A DNA stretch of 64,000 nucleotides. Origin: Budorcas taxicolor (taxonomy: Eukaryota > Chordata > Mammalia > Artiodactyla > Bovidae). The stretch spans positions 73,457,067-73,521,066 of the forward strand of contig NC_068912.1 in NCBI RefSeq assembly GCF_023091745.1, given 5' to 3'. A model generated the notes under the pieces. That model was not told where the DNA came from and ran no database searches. It worked only from the letters and a program-made list of their open reading frames with translations. Below are positions 1-12,835 of the stretch, one piece after another; the first letter of the stretch is position 1, and each line of letters opens with the position of its first letter. The position numbers were made by a program, and so were the translations under genes.

Positions 1-314
1 AGCACATGACTCCTAATATGGTTTTATTAATAAACATCCAAGATGTTGAAAATTGAGGAAAGGAAAGACCCAGACACAGATCCCCATGCCTTTTGCTAAC
101 ATTCTTCCTTCATACTTGAATCTGCCCACCAACATTGATAGTATTCTTCCTGGCTGTGCAGGCTTCTTGTCCATGCTTCTCCATTCTATTGCTTAAACTA
201 TCATTAACAATTGTCAAATGAATTCTATATACACTCAATACTTTCATAGAATTCCCTTTATCTATTATGCTATTCAATCTACTCAGAAAGGCTACTCTAC
301 AATGAGGAATGTTT

Positions 315-533
315 GCTGTGTGCTGTGCTCTGTTGATGAGTCATGTCCAGCTCTTTGCAACCCCATGAACTATATGTAGTCCATCAGGCTCCCCTGTCCA
401 TGGGATTTCCCAGGCAAGGATACTGGTGTTGGTTGACATTTCCTTCTCCAGGGGATCTTCCCAACCCAGGAACTAAACCCGGGTCTCCTGCCCTGGCAGG
501 TGGATTCTTTAGCACTGAGCAACCTGGTGAGCC
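315..533 (-). mobile_element. Bov-tA SINE
   Basis: A tRNA-derived ruminant SINE read in reverse. The BovB-derived body (the complement of the SINE 3' part) is on the left. The complement of the tRNA-like head, with a recognisable B-box region near 475-485, is on the right, ending in the usual GAGCC-type end. It is moderately diverged. Confidence 0.9.
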
Positions 534-559
534 AAGGCATTTAGAATTGGTAAAAACAT

Positions 560-680
560 TCAATATCTTCTGAACACTTACTGTGTGCTAAGTATGATCC
601 TTTAGGATACTCAGAGAATATATGAAATAGTTCCTCTATTCATATGAGGTCTCCAGAAATCTGTAGGAAAAATATACATA
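560..680 (-). mobile_element. L2 LINE 3'-end fragment
   Basis: The sequence after 560 follows the reverse complement of the L2 3' end (an 'acttactgtgtgctaag' core, then a region resembling the L2 phrase about a body-wide cluster of A-rich words). It is old and strongly diverged; an MIR tail is possible instead. Confidence 0.45.
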
Positions 681-837
681 AATTGAATATGTGTATACGT
701 ATGTGTATTTTGTAATGTAATTGTGTGTCTTACGATTAGATTTGCCCCTTTACCACATTCTATCATTAGCAAAGTTACATAATTATGTTACAAAATACAC
801 ACAATCCAATTGAACATTTATCAACTATATCACAAAT

Positions 838-905
838 ACATATGTGTATATATATTCATAATGTATGTATATACACATAATATAAATGTTTATAATATGT
901 ACATA
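838..905. repeat. AT-rich TATG/TATA simple repeat
   Basis: A run of imperfect TATATG/TACACA units, alternating purine and pyrimidine. It is low-complexity intronic sequence with no other signal. Confidence 0.7.
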
Positions 906-2390
906 TGATGGATATAGCTCATTGATTATACAGTTTATATATTCTGCTCAAAAATAGTGATGTAATCCAACAAATTTCACTATTTATATGGATTTTTTAT
1001 ATTGTTTTATCATGATTTATAAGGAATTACCTATGAAGACTTTCACTACGACTGATGAAAATGTCCATTAGAATAGTAACTCAATACAAGACATTATACA
1101 ATGTTTACTCTGCTTGATGGAAATGAATGAGTTAAAGAGACAACTACATTTGCAAAGCCAGAAGAATTATGAGTATCTGAAATTTCGAGTTCTTGTGATT
1201 CATATTTAAATGTAAGTCCCAAAAGCTAGCCCCAGTATAAAACAGTTTCTGGCAAGAGACGGACTTTTTTCCAATGAATAATTTAAAATGGAACTTTTTC
1301 CATGTGAACTGTCTTATATCTTGGCAATAGGCAGAGTATTTCAATAATTTATACAATTTTGAATATAATATAGTTAATGCTATAAAAGCAATTTCTTCGA
1401 TATTGAATTATAAGAGAATGCACTTAGGCCACTGTGACTAATGATCTAGGGGCCAGCAACATAGCAAATTACCTTTTAACCCAATTTTAGAGAGAATCTG
1501 TGCATATAACCATAAGACTGCACTGAGATATCTTGGCATATAATTACACAACATTCGGTTGTTACATTATAAGCACAAATAAAACATTCTTTTTGAAAAA
1601 AATCAGATGATTTTTAAAACATGTTTTAAAAGTATATAATTTGGGGAGGAGCAAAATATCAAAGTGAATCATGATTTTATTATTTAAATTTCTGAATAAG
1701 AGCTGTTCTCAGAATACTTCCTAAGGCGAAACTCTAGTCACTCTGGAGATGTCATCATAGTTATTCCATGACAGGTGAGCAACCACACGTTAGTGTGATA
1801 ATGCACAGCTTTTATGAGAAATTAAGCAATGTAATGTGAAAATGAGTCTTTCAAGTCAAATGAACAGTCTAGAGGCTTGCCAGAATGTAAGGCATTGATA
1901 GCAAATTGTGACTCTATGACTGCATTAAGACTATAAAAGGCTTGCAGTGGATGGTGAGGATTTTTTATACACATAAACCTGCAGGCACTGTTTATTGTCA
2001 TAGACCATGTAGATTTATACATTATAATTTTCCAGCACATGATGACCAAGTGTCTTCAGTAAGTTGCAAATTTTTCTAAATCCCAGAATGGGCCATTTGA
2101 GTTCGTGCTAAGTAGGTCCACAGTTATTTTGATGAATGTGTGGTACAAAATAATAGAATAGCTCATATCTAAAAGTCTGGCAAACCTGCGCTTCCATTTC
2201 TAAAAGAAAATTTTGAGTGGTATCTGCTTTCTTTAGACTGGCGCTTTCCAGTGTACACATGTACCTTTTTTTTTTTAACCTAACAAAAGGAAAAATTTTA
2301 GATGTTTCAATCTAATAGATGATTTGGTGTTTTTCTTCCTCATTCTTTATTTTTTCCACATTCTTTTAAATAAGTGTGTTCTATCTCTAA

Positions 2391-2568
2391 TGTGGTACTA
2401 ATAGTAAAGAACCCACCTGCCAATGCAAGAAACAAGAAGCATGGGCTGGAGAGGGAAATGGCAACTCACTCCAGTATTCTTGCGTGGAGAATCCCAGGGG
2501 AGACTGGTGGGCTACAGTCCATAGGGTCGCTAGAGTCAGACATGACTGAAGTGACAGAGCATGCAACT
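2391..2568 (+). mobile_element. Bov-tA SINE, 5'-truncated head
   Basis: A forward copy containing 'gtaaagaacccacctgcc', the shared body (ccagtattcttgc) and the 3' part ending with an altered GACTGAAGTGACAGAGC. Part of the B-box region is deleted. The short reading frames across it are SINE shadows, not genes. Confidence 0.88.
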
Positions 2569-3494
2569 TTATAATTAGGAAAATACATATTCTGTACAAA
2601 CAACAGAGAAACCAAATTACTTCAGATAAGCTGGTTTTTTTTTTTCTTTTCCTGATTGCACCGACAAGACACATCTTTTCTGCAAATGCAGGAAACAGCA
2701 TAGCATAACAGGTTTTAGATATAAAAATCTACTAAAACACAATTATGAAAACCTGAGCCTGAAAAAAAAAAAAGCTCATATTGAACTGGAATAGATTTAC
2801 CTCATGAAATCCAGAGCCAGGTGTTTCAATATAACTCTATGAGTCCAAGGATAGACATTGGACTCTCTGGCATTTCAGAAAATGCTAAAGCAAGCTTTTC
2901 ACTATGGGAAATATTTGCAAAGAAGACAGCTGGGTTCTAGCATGACACAGCTGGGCTGTTTCCCCTGGTTTATGTAGAGAATAGTTCACTGCCAAAGCCG
3001 AGGCAAGAAAAGTTCACCCGGGCCATTCCAGAGGGCTTTTGCTGGCACATTTTTAACAGAACAATGGAGCTGGCCACCAGGTTTATGTGAATAGCGACTA
3101 TACAGAAGGAAGGTACCTGCTTTCCGTAAGAGGAATTCCTGGAACAGAAATCATTGGCTCACTGGGCTGGGTTCTTTAAAGTTCTTGAAGTATACTGCCA
3201 AATTGTTTCCAGGAAAAAAAAAAAAAAAAACTCATTATTAATTCTTAATAAAATGTCATCATCACTGGATATTTTAAAGATATACAGTTGGTTTCTTAAG
3301 AAATATTCCTCAAGAACGGATCCCTACATTTGTGTGCTATAAGGCTTTTCAGGTGTGATACTCTTCCTATGTATTTTGTAACTATTTTCTACTGGGGAGA
3401 AGAGTGAGTTACAAAGTCATTGTAGATTCCCTGTGATATACAACACTGCTGTAAGCGTGCTCCAGCCTTCCTGCTGCTGCTGCCTGAGGGAGTA

Positions 3495-3645
3495 GTTGTT
3501 ATTATGGTCCTGATTTTAAGTAATATTTTATATCTTTGAACCATCCCAGTAAGTGAAGCTGAAGCTAGCCTGAGGTACAGCAGGGATTTGAACTCTGGTG
3601 TATAAACATTCATGTGTAGAGGCCAGCTCTTGATCCTGTAGCCAA
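3495..3645 (-). mobile_element. MIR SINE fragment
   Basis: In reverse it carries the degraded MIR core and the complement of the tRNA-like head ('gggatttgaactctgg', followed by 'ccagctcttgatcc'). It is ancient and strongly diverged. Confidence 0.5.
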
Positions 3646-3867
3646 AATGAAGCAAAAATAAAATCTTTATGTCTAAAATATTAAAAATCTTGTATAACAA
3701 TGTTATTAAGAATGTTTATTCAGCAGGTGAGGAACTTGCCTTCAACCAAAAAATCTGAAATCTTTAAATATTAAGCTAACAAAACCTTTCCTTTCTAAAC
3801 CAGTGACCTTTCTTTAGTCTTTTATCACGTTTAATTATCATGTAGGCTAAGCTGTCTTAATATAACA

Positions 3868-4052
3868 TATGTCCATATATGTATATTTACATATTTATGT
3901 ATATATTAAATATAATATATAAATATATTATTATACTAATATAATAATTACTATTATGTTTAACAATTATTTCATAATTATTATAATATGTTATTAATAA
4001 TATAATATCTATATATTATTATATATATATATATATGTAGAGAGAGAGAGGT
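3868..4052. repeat. AT-rich low-complexity tract with (AT)n and (GA)n
   Basis: About 170 bases of almost pure A/T. They end in a clean (AT)n run around 4019-4036 and then a short (GA)n run at about 4039-4050. Confidence 0.8.
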
Positions 4053-4230
4053 TTGCCACTGAAAATCTGCCTAGCAAACACCAATGGCTTTCCTCAACAA
4101 GAAAATCTGTCTTAAAATTTAGAGATTACTTACTTATAACCCACATATTAGGTAGCCAAGCAAAGATGGAGAGAAAGGAAAGAGAGAAGGAAGACATTTC
4201 CACTTTGAGGTTTTCCATAATTCCATATCC

Positions 4231-4564
4231 TGTTCAGTTCAGTTCAGTTCAGTCGCTCAGTCATGTCCGACTCTTTGAGACCCCACGAATCGCAGCACGC
4301 CAGGCCTCCCTATCCATCACCAACTCCCAGAGGAGTTCACTCAGACTCAGGTCCATCGAGTCAGTGATGCCATCCAGCCATCTCATCCTCGGTCGTCCCC
4401 TTCTCCTCCTGCCCCCCAATCCCTCCCAGCATCAGAGTCTTTCCCAATGAGTCAACTCTTCACATGAGGTGGCCAAAGTACTGGAGTTTCAGCTTTAGCA
4501 ACATTCCTTCCAAAGAAATCCCAGAGCTGATCTCCTTCAGAATGGACTGGTTGGATCTCCTTGT
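4231..4564 (-). mobile_element. RTE-BovB LINE, 3'-end fragment
   Basis: Starts on the left with the complement of the (TGAAC)n tail, seen as repeated GTTCA units. It continues through the 3' end of the BovB reading frame in reverse; on the minus strand, peptides such as LKLQYFGHLM are readable. It stops abruptly at about 4564, as a 5'-truncated insertion does. No convincing TSD was seen. Confidence 0.9.
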
Positions 4565-4799
4565 AAGGTTTATCATTTTCAGATGATCACTTTCTTCTTT
4601 CCATTGTTGATTATCTTGATCCCTATGACATGAACCAATAACACAGTGGGGGAAAAGTTCCTCAAAGCACCTTTCTATCTGAGTGCAAGCTATTAAGGCA
4701 TCTCTTCTTATCAAGATAAGTTGTTGGTATCTTGTAAATCAGTTACCAAAATCTGTAGATCTTGTGAGTTGTGACCTCCCTCTCCTCCCCAGGATTCTA

Positions 4800-5115
4800 A
4801 AAGTCTTACCAGATCATCCAGAAACATAGGACACTACTGTTTTTAACCATCAAATTTCACTCAGATGTCATCTGTTTCATAAAGCCTTTCTTAAGATCAA
4901 TATCCCCTCCAATTCTGACTCCACAGACAGAGTTTGATTTACAGCTCTTGTTTCCCAAACACCTTGCTGTACAGCATCTACTTTATAGGATTTATTACTC
5001 CATATTATAATTAACAGCGTTAGATCTTTCTAACTGTTTAGACATGGACCCCCTAAGATTAATCTCCCTAAGTCAAAGTGGTTCTCGATGAATACTTGTT
5101 GAATGAATGTATGAG
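4800..5115 (+). mobile_element. L2 LINE 3' end
   Basis: A forward L2 tail. It has degraded words for the L2 3' region ('cactcagatgtcatctg' near 4858, 'aaagcctttcttaag') and ends with 'gaatacttgttgaatgaatg', the diagnostic L2 3' terminus. Confidence 0.65.
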
Positions 5116-6284
5116 TGGATTAAAATAGGTCACTTGCCTGTTCTAAAATTTTATGTAGCTGATCCCCTGAAGGACATAGTAGATTGAGAAAATTTTATAC
5201 ATAGATTTTATAAAAAAGGAGAAACACTAACTGAAGCAACATGATTCAGTTTGAACTGCAGTCTGAAAGACTCTTTTTTATTTCAAGCATGTTCTTTGCC
5301 CGCCAAAGAAGTTCTGGCATATTCCATCAGTAGGTAAATCACAAATCTGGCAAGTTTGCATTTACAAGTCATGTTTAGCTATTATTGTCCTCCTATCCGT
5401 GATGGGATGAGGGGAGAAACCATAGAAATCTCGGAAATGTCATAAACTATAAAAAGTCAGTTTGTAGATTATGAGCTGGAGAAAACAATGTTGCTAGTTA
5501 CATGCAGGCCAGGAAGCCATCAAGCACCCACCAGCAGGCCAATTTAGGAAAAAAAAAAAAAATCATGAAACAATTTCTTCTCTCAGTTTGAGAACAGCAC
5601 CTTTTCCAGGAGGTTTGTTATGTAACGAAAATCTGCTTTCACTTTCTGGGGGCTGGCCAAGACTGACAAGGGAAGTGCCAGCCTAGGGAAAGAAAGACTG
5701 TTCTTTTGATATTGCCAGCCATTACCAGATATGGGAGTGCAAAAAAAGCCAATTCTCCAAAGATTTATAGTTATGTCTAGCTTGTTGACTCAAGCAGTTT
5801 GGAAAATCTTCAGAGATATAGTTTATTCGAACTAACTCAGACTCCAAGTCTATGGAGAGGGGAAAAAAAACAGAAATAATACGTACACACTCTTCAAGTC
5901 AAATACTTTTGACCTTAAATTTACATAGCTTCTCAAGTGAAAAAAAAAATAATGCACTAACCAAAATACATAGTCCTGCTTAAGATGTGACAGTTCATTG
6001 TGTTGCAAATAAATTTATGATTATTGTTCAATTATTTCTCTTGGCTTGCATAGGCAATACAGTAGGGAACCACCATGGTTTTATGTAAGTTAGAAGTATT
6101 GAATCCCCAATCTCAGAGAATCCTTGAAAAAAGTCACATAGGACCCTTGGCACTGTAATTACATTTTCACTATATTCTCAGAATTTATATTATATCATAC
6201 TTGCAATGGTATGAAACTATATGGAAAAGCGTTGTTATGAGGCCAAAGAAATATTAGTTCAGCACATAAAAACAATAAAACAAA

Positions 6285-6425
6285 TATTGTTGAGTATCCC
6301 ATATGTGCCAGGCTCTTTCCTAGATGCTTGTAATAGGCTATTGAATAAAGTAAACAAGGTTCCAAGGTCTTTCCTTATGTTCTGTGAAGAGAAGACAGGT
6401 AATGAGTAAATAAATAAATACAAAT
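6285..6425 (-). mobile_element. L2 LINE 3'-end fragment
   Basis: The reverse complement of the L2 terminus: 'atatgtgccaggctctttcc', then 'ttgaataaagtaaacaagg', ending in an AAATAAATAAATA-type stretch. It is old. Confidence 0.65.
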
Positions 6426-6623
6426 AATAAATTGCAAAGAATAAAGAAGAAACTATAAGAGGAGGGAGAGTGAAAAGCAGCAGCATTTTTTGAGTACAAA
6501 TGTTTATTTCAACAAGCACATACCCAGAAAAATCTATCTTCCTTTAAGATGAATACTTTGACCATTTGGAAAATAGGTCTAGTGATTGTATGTGTAATTC
6601 GATTAGATGTATTCAAAACTGTA

Positions 6624-6963
6624 ACTGCTGCTGCTGCTGCTAAGTCGCATCAGTCGTGTCCGACAGTAAATTAGATTAGCTCTATGGTGGAAAACTATGC
6701 AATGGCTGGAACAGTCGTGTCTGACTCTGTGTAACCCCCATAGATGGCAGCCCACCAGGCTCCTCCATCCCCGGGATTTTCCAGGCAAGCACACTGGAGT
6801 GGGTTGCCATTTCCTTCTCCAATGCATGAAACTTAAAAGTGAAAGTGAAGTCACTCAGTCGTGTCTAACTCTTAGCGACCCCATGGACCGCAGCCTACCA
6901 GGCTCCTCCGTCCATGGGATTTCCCAGGCAGGAGTGCTGGAGTGGGGTGCCATTGCCTTCTCT
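6624..6963 (-). mobile_element. Bov-A2 SINE dimer with internal 61-bp insertion
   Basis: The reverse of a dimeric Bov-A2. The complement of the (AGC)n tail, (CTG)n, is at the left. The second and first monomers follow, linked by 'aaagtgaaagtgaag'. The first monomer at the left is interrupted: CAGTCGTGTCCGAC at 6651-6664 is followed by about 47 bp of unrelated sequence, and then CAGTCGTGTCTGAC at 6712-6725 resumes the element. Confidence 0.9.
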
Positions 6964-7366
6964 GTCAAACCTTTAAAGGGTTTTAGTAATGAGCCTATAG
7001 CTTCAGAGACTGAATGGGAAGACACTTAGTCCACCTGCTTATAAATCACTGCTTTGCTTTGTACACCCTGACTTTGGAAGCATGTGATTTTTGTGCCCAG
7101 ATTGTTGCTATGATAAGTACTCAACTGATGTTTTTCAACAATCTTTCAGTGTTTGTGGGGCAGATTAAATACATACTTCATTCACCATTTAGCCCTGGCA
7201 GCCTAAAGAAGCTCTCCTAATGGATTTGTATGTACTGTGGTCTTTCATGGACTCTTACAACTTAAGAACTTGATGAAGCATTTAATTGATTCTAGTGAGC
7301 CAGTGCAACTGTCTAGATCCAAATAATCCTTGTCTTGCATTTATTTAAAGTTACAATAGCCATCAG

Positions 7367-7582
7367 GCTTTCCAGGTGGTGCTAGTGGAAAAGAACCCAC
7401 CTGCCAATGCAGGAGACATAAGAGATATGGGTTCTATCCCTGGATCAGGAAGATCCCCTAGAGGAGGGCATGGCAACCCACTCCAGTGTTCTTGCCTGGC
7501 GAGTCACATGGACAGAGAAGCCTAGTGCACTACAGTCCATGGATCACAAAGAGTCAGACATGACTGAAGGACTTAGCACACA
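7367..7582 (+). mobile_element. Bov-tA SINE
   Basis: A near-full-length forward copy: degraded GGCTTTCCAGGTGGT head, 'cacctgccaatgcagg', body, and 'gactgaaggacttagcac' end. Several CpG positions have decayed (gacatgact for gacacgact). Confidence 0.92.
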
Positions 7583-8336
7583 TGTGTAATCAAGATCACC
7601 ATCAAATACATTCTCTAGGGACTTTCACTGTTATGTATAACACAACCTCACATCTCATGCAACTTACTATAGATGGGAACTCTGTTTATTATTTCTGAAT
7701 ATTATCTGCACAGACTTTAAAAACACATTTCCCACCAGCTTCCATCCCATTAGGAAGCAGGCTGGAGCACATGGACACTGCTAGGCTCCTCTGTTCTGAC
7801 TTCCTCACACCAGGGCCCTGGCCACAGTCCCTGCACAGACTTTTCATATAAAATAAAACAGTGTGCTCATATGATCCCTGTGATGTACAGATCTGTCACC
7901 CTTATTTTGACTTCTCACAATTTTAATGATCATGTTCCAGACTACAAGATGAGTTGCTGGAAGAAATGTAAGTTAAATCTGTGAAGGCTGCTCGTTAAAG
8001 AAACAAAACCCTTATTTTTTTTTTTAATACAGTTTAGAAATTATGTACAAGTTTTAAAAAGTTTTAAAAAGCAACCATGAGGACACTCAAAAACTATTGC
8101 CTCTCATAGTTCAAATAGTAGGGAATAATCTCAAGTGGCTTGGTTGTGTGGAAATCATTAGCATTTGGTTTAGGTATATATTCTAAGATTTTCCTTACTG
8201 ATAATACTCCATACCCTGTCTAAGGACACTGATAGATGATTCCAAATGGAGAAAGCAGTTGGGGCAAGTCATATAGCATAATTTTTTATGAAAGTGAAAC
8301 AAGTAAGAGATTTGAATTACTGTAATGAATCAAATA

Positions 8337-8509
8337 GGACTTCCCTGGTGGCTCAGATGGTGAAGAATCCCACTCAATGCAGGATACCCGGGTTCAATCT
8401 CTGGGTCAGGAAGATCCCCTGGAGAAGAGAATAGCTAACCACTCCTTATTCTTGCCTGGAAAATTCCATGGACAGAGGAGCCTGGTGGGAACTGAGTGAC
8501 TAGCACTTA
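8337..8509 (+). mobile_element. Bov-tA SINE with internal 3' deletion
   Basis: The head (ACTTCCCTGGTGGCTCAG) and body are present. The element jumps from 'gagcctggtggg' straight to 'aactgagtgactagc', losing about 35-40 bases of the usual 3' section. Confidence 0.9.
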
Positions 8510-10328
8510 ATAAATCTAAATCTATAAATGTATCTAAATATGTATCATCCTCTCCCACCATGGCATCAACTCAATAGAAGTTGAGAACAGGGGAGTAAAT
8601 AGTAGTTGAAATTGAATCCTGTGAATGATTAATTAAAGGCAAAGTAGGTTATTAATTCAAAGGTACAATAGTGATTCCTTTAAATGTATAACAATTTTAA
8701 GGTTATAATCATAATTTCCTGAAATTTAAACAAGTATGTATTTAAATGACTAGCTATTCCTTTATTGCTCTGGTCCAGGTAATAAGTATTTAACAAATAA
8801 TAATTCTACAGCAACCTGAAATGCTCATTAAAATGTAGTTATTTAGTGACTTAAAATTATTAAACTGATTGAACATGCTTCTTTTTTAAACAATTGATTT
8901 TTAAGTTACATTTATAAATAAAAATGTTAAAGGATTTTAAAATATGTTGTGTAGAAAACAAGTAGATGTCTAGAATAGTCATTTTAACTAATTTTACTTT
9001 TTTCTATGCAAGTGCATAGAATATAGGACATATAAGACATGATGCTTTGTCATTTAGAAAGTTCACTGGAGTTCTTCCTAGATGTGCACATGTGCCATTT
9101 ATACACAAACTGTTGTTGGGACCCAGATGGTTTTACGACGTCTGAAACATTACCATTCTTCTCTGTTCCTGCCACCCAGAGTAGAAATATTACCTTTCTC
9201 TTCCTTTATAGCTTATCCCAATGGTCCCCAGATTCATCCCAAACCCTTCCTTAGAAACACATCTTATTTTGGAGGCTGAGCTAACCAATATCTCCATTTC
9301 TTTTGTTTTATGTTGAGGTTATTAATAGTGATTCTTTATTATAAATAGCACCATAATAAATAACTTTGTGCATAAACTATCCTTCATGGTTTGCTTTAAA
9401 AGAAATGAACACAAAATTAATCTCTGATGATTTTGAACCCTAAAGGCATACCTGTTTAGACATGTGTTCCTCATGTAAAAGGAGAAAGGAAAACATGGGA
9501 ATATTTGTCTTCTCTTAATTACTTATCTATCTTCCTCCCTATGTAAATTTTAAATTTCTTGAGGTGAAAGATTATGTTAGGAAATTTTTGCATTTCCTGT
9601 GAGTCCAGAATTATTCCCTCCCTAATTCTCAGTAAAAGTTTGAAGTCTTGAACTGAATATGCAAGACTGAATGTTCAGCATAGGAACACCTGCTTTTGCC
9701 TCCACAAGCTACAGTGCATGTGAGGATTTTCATTGGCTCTTTCTACACACAACATCTGTTGCCAACAGGTGATGCATTTTGGGGAGAAGAACCTTGCCAG
9801 AGGGATTTTCTTTCACTAGCATCCTCTTTCCAGATGTTTCTTTACCATAGTATCCTGAATTATGAGGCCCCAGAAGGTGGTTGCAATCACTGGACTGACA
9901 GTTAACACCTGGAATTCAATAGTATTCCCCCACCACAGAATTTCCCATAGTTAAATGTTAAACCTAAGCTTATTGCTAAGAGATTTGGCTCTTTTTCTGT
10001 GAAATTAAATATTGTGCTTAGTATTAGTTTATCACTACTTATGTTTACTGTTTTGACTATAAGTACATGTGTAAAAATTAAAATAAACTATTTTAAGATC
10101 AAATAAAATTTGAGAAAATCATTTTATTTAGAGGCTAGAATGAATGTCTTATGACACTCCATAACTTCTCTTAAATATTTTTACCTCTGTCCAAAGTTAA
10201 ATTAGTTATATGTTTGAAATAAATAAATGAGTCAGACAAAACTGATATTGCTGTACTTCATTAAGAAGGAAACTATCACATAACTTTTTCTTTGTTTAAT
10301 AGTAGACATTGGTATATATGTATATATA

Positions 10329-11784
10329 CACAGGTAAAGCTAGTGGAGGTGATGGAATTCCAGTTGAGCTATTTCAAATCCTAAAAGATGATGCTGTGAA
10401 GGTGCTGCACTCAATATGCCAGCAAATTTGGAAAACTCAGCAGTGGCCACAGGACTGGAAAAGGTCAGTTTTCATTCCAATCCCAAAGAAAGGCAATGCC
10501 AAAGAATGCTCAAACTACCACACAATTGCACTTATTTCACACGCTAGTAAAGTAATGCTCAAAATTCTCCAAACCAGACTTCAGCAATACATGAACCATG
10601 AACTTCCAGATGTTCAAGCTGATTTTCCAAAAAGCAAAGGAACCAGAGATCCAATTGCCAACATCTGTTGGATCATCAAAAAAGCAAGAGAGTTCCAGAA
10701 AAACATCTATTTCTGCTTTATTGACTATGCCAAAACCTTTGACTATGTGGATCACAATAAACTGACCTGCCTCTTGAGAAACCTGAATGCAGCTCATGAA
10801 GCAACAGTTAGACCTGGACAGGGAACAACAGACTGGTTCCAAATAGGAAACAGTTCAGACTGGTTCAAACAGTCAAGGCTGTCTGTATATTGTAACCCTG
10901 CTTATTTAACTTATGTGCAGAGTACTTCATGAGAAATGCTGGGCTGGAAGAAGCACAAGCTGGAATCAAGATTGCCAGGAGAAAGTCAATAACCTCAGAT
11001 ATGCAGATGACACCACCGTTATGGCAGAAAGTGAAGAGGAACTAAAGAGCCTCTTAATGAAAGTAAAATAGGAGAGTGGAAAGTTGGCTTAAAGCTCAAC
11101 ATTCAGAAAACAAAGATCATGGTATCTGATCCCATCACTTCAGGGGAAATAGATGGGAAACAGTGGAAACAATGTCAGACTTTATATTTTGGGGCTCCAA
11201 AATCACTGCAGATGGTGATTGCGGCCATGAAATTAAAAGATTCTTACTCCTTGGAAGGAAAGTTATGACCAACCTAGATAACATATTCAAAAGCAGAGAC
11301 ATTACTTTGCTAACAAAGGTCCATCTAGTCAAGGCTATGTTTTTTCCAGTGGTCATGTATGGATGTGAGAGTTGGACTGTGAAGAAAGCTGAGCGCTGAC
11401 GAATTTGTGCTTTTGAACTGTGGTGTTGGAGAAGACTCTGGAGAGTCCCTTGGACTGCAAGGAGATCCAACCAGTCCATCCTAAAGGAGATCAGTCCTGA
11501 GTGTTCTTTGGAAGGACTGATGCTAAAGCTGAAACTCCAATACTTTGGCCACCTCATGCGAAGAGTTGACTCATTGGAAAACACTCTGATACTGGGAGGG
11601 ATTGGGGGCAGGAGGAGAAGGGGACAACAGAGGATGAGATGGCTGGATGGCATCACTGACTCGATGGACGTGAGTTTGAGTGACCTCTGGGAGTGGGTGA
11701 TGGACAGGGAGGCCTGGCGTGCTGCGATTCCTGGGGTCGCAAAGAGTCAGACACGACTGAGCGACTGAAGTGAACTGAACTGAA
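10329..11784 (+). mobile_element. RTE-BovB LINE, 5'-truncated, degenerate reverse transcriptase
   Basis: A 3' portion of a BovB non-LTR retrotransposon carrying relics of its reverse transcriptase. The first readable frame (to 10932) shows fingers-type peptides (KKGNAKECSNY) and the motif A region (CFIDYAKTFDYVDHNKL). About 12 codons expected right after HNKL are missing, and frame is lost near motif B. The catalytic motif survives in another frame as RYADD near 10997-11012. It is followed by thumb/C-terminal relics (MYGCESWTVKKAE, LKLQYFGHLM) and the (CTGAA)n tail. The copy is dead because of frameshifts, stops and 5' truncation. A 15-bp duplication (ATATATGTATATATA) flanks it at 10314-10328 and 11785-11799, although it is AT-rich. 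Confidence 0.95.
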
Positions 11785-11831
11785 ATATATGTATATATAA
11801 AACATATATACACACACATCCATGTGTATAT
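11785..11831. repeat. AT/AC-rich simple repeat next to BovB tail
   Basis: TATG/TATA then ACACAC units between the BovB tail and the next SINE. Its first 15 bases are the right-hand copy of the probable BovB TSD. Confidence 0.7.
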
Positions 11832-11833
11832 GG

Positions 11834-12106
11834 TAGAGAAGGCAATGGCACCCCACTCCAGTACTCTTGCCTGGAAACTCCCATGAATGGAGGAGCCTGG
11901 TAGGCTGCAGTGCATGGGGTCGCTAAGAGTCGGACACGACTGAGTGACTTCACTTTCACTTCTCACTTTCACGCATTGGAGAAGGAAATGGCAATCCACT
12001 CCAGTGTTCTTGCCTGGAGAATCCCGGGGAAGGGGGAGCCTGGTGGGCTGCCATCTATGGGGTCGCCCAGAGTCAGATACGACTGACATGACGGTAGCAG
12101 CAGCAG
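11834..12106 (+). mobile_element. Bov-A2 SINE dimer
   Basis: A forward full-length dimer: AGAGAAGGCAATGGCACCCC start, first monomer, linker 'cttcactttcacttctcac', second monomer, and a short (AGC)n tail. It lies only about 50 bp after the BovB. Confidence 0.95.
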
Positions 12107-12835
12107 TATGTGTATATACCCATGTATATCATAGTTTGCATTAAACTGATACCTACATCCATCTTTCCAAAGGATATTTTTTATTTAATGCTGTAATTTT
12201 ATTAAATCTTCAGTTCAGCAGTAAGTCTTACACAGTTGCCTCTACTTTCTTCCTAAGGTATTTTAATATCTTTATTTCTGTTCTGTTTCAGTTAAGTTAA
12301 AAAGAGTCTTCTGTTTGGAATGGTTTTTATTTTTTGCTTACTTGCATGAGAAGAGTTCACTGAAGAAGTTAATCATAATATGTTTTTTAATTTTTATATC
12401 TACTGTTTAATTCAATATGTTGCCATGTTTAAAAATACATGAAGAAAATTCAGCCTCAAACAGATAATGTAGCTGGAAAAGGGAGTAGTATTTTAGTAGC
12501 CTTTTCAGATAATGGTGGATATTCTTTGATAAAACACTTAAATTCTACAAGTAGTAATTTCTTAAAGGTTAGTTGCATTGTGTAATCAGAAACATTATCA
12601 ATGAACTCTGCAGGCTCTGTTAGATTGAAAACCATTGACCTCTCTTATACTTTGAAAGAATCTTTCACCCATATGTAATATTGTAACCTTATGATGTAAC
12701 TTTGAAATGCATTGGACATTTGGAAAATATTAATATTATTAGCTCACTGAGTTTTAAATGCCAATTAAAGTATGTCATTTAGAAACAGTTGCAACAGTAT
12801 ATCACTTAAGAATAAACCTTTTCCTCAGTCATATC

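Noticed and set aside
3868..4036. TATA-rich stretch as promoter
   Set aside because: Plain AT low-complexity DNA without a start site, CpG island or neighbouring exon.
10309..10932. A 207-codon open frame
   Set aside because: A BovB reverse transcriptase fragment; the start codon lies in flanking host DNA and frame is lost before the YADD motif.
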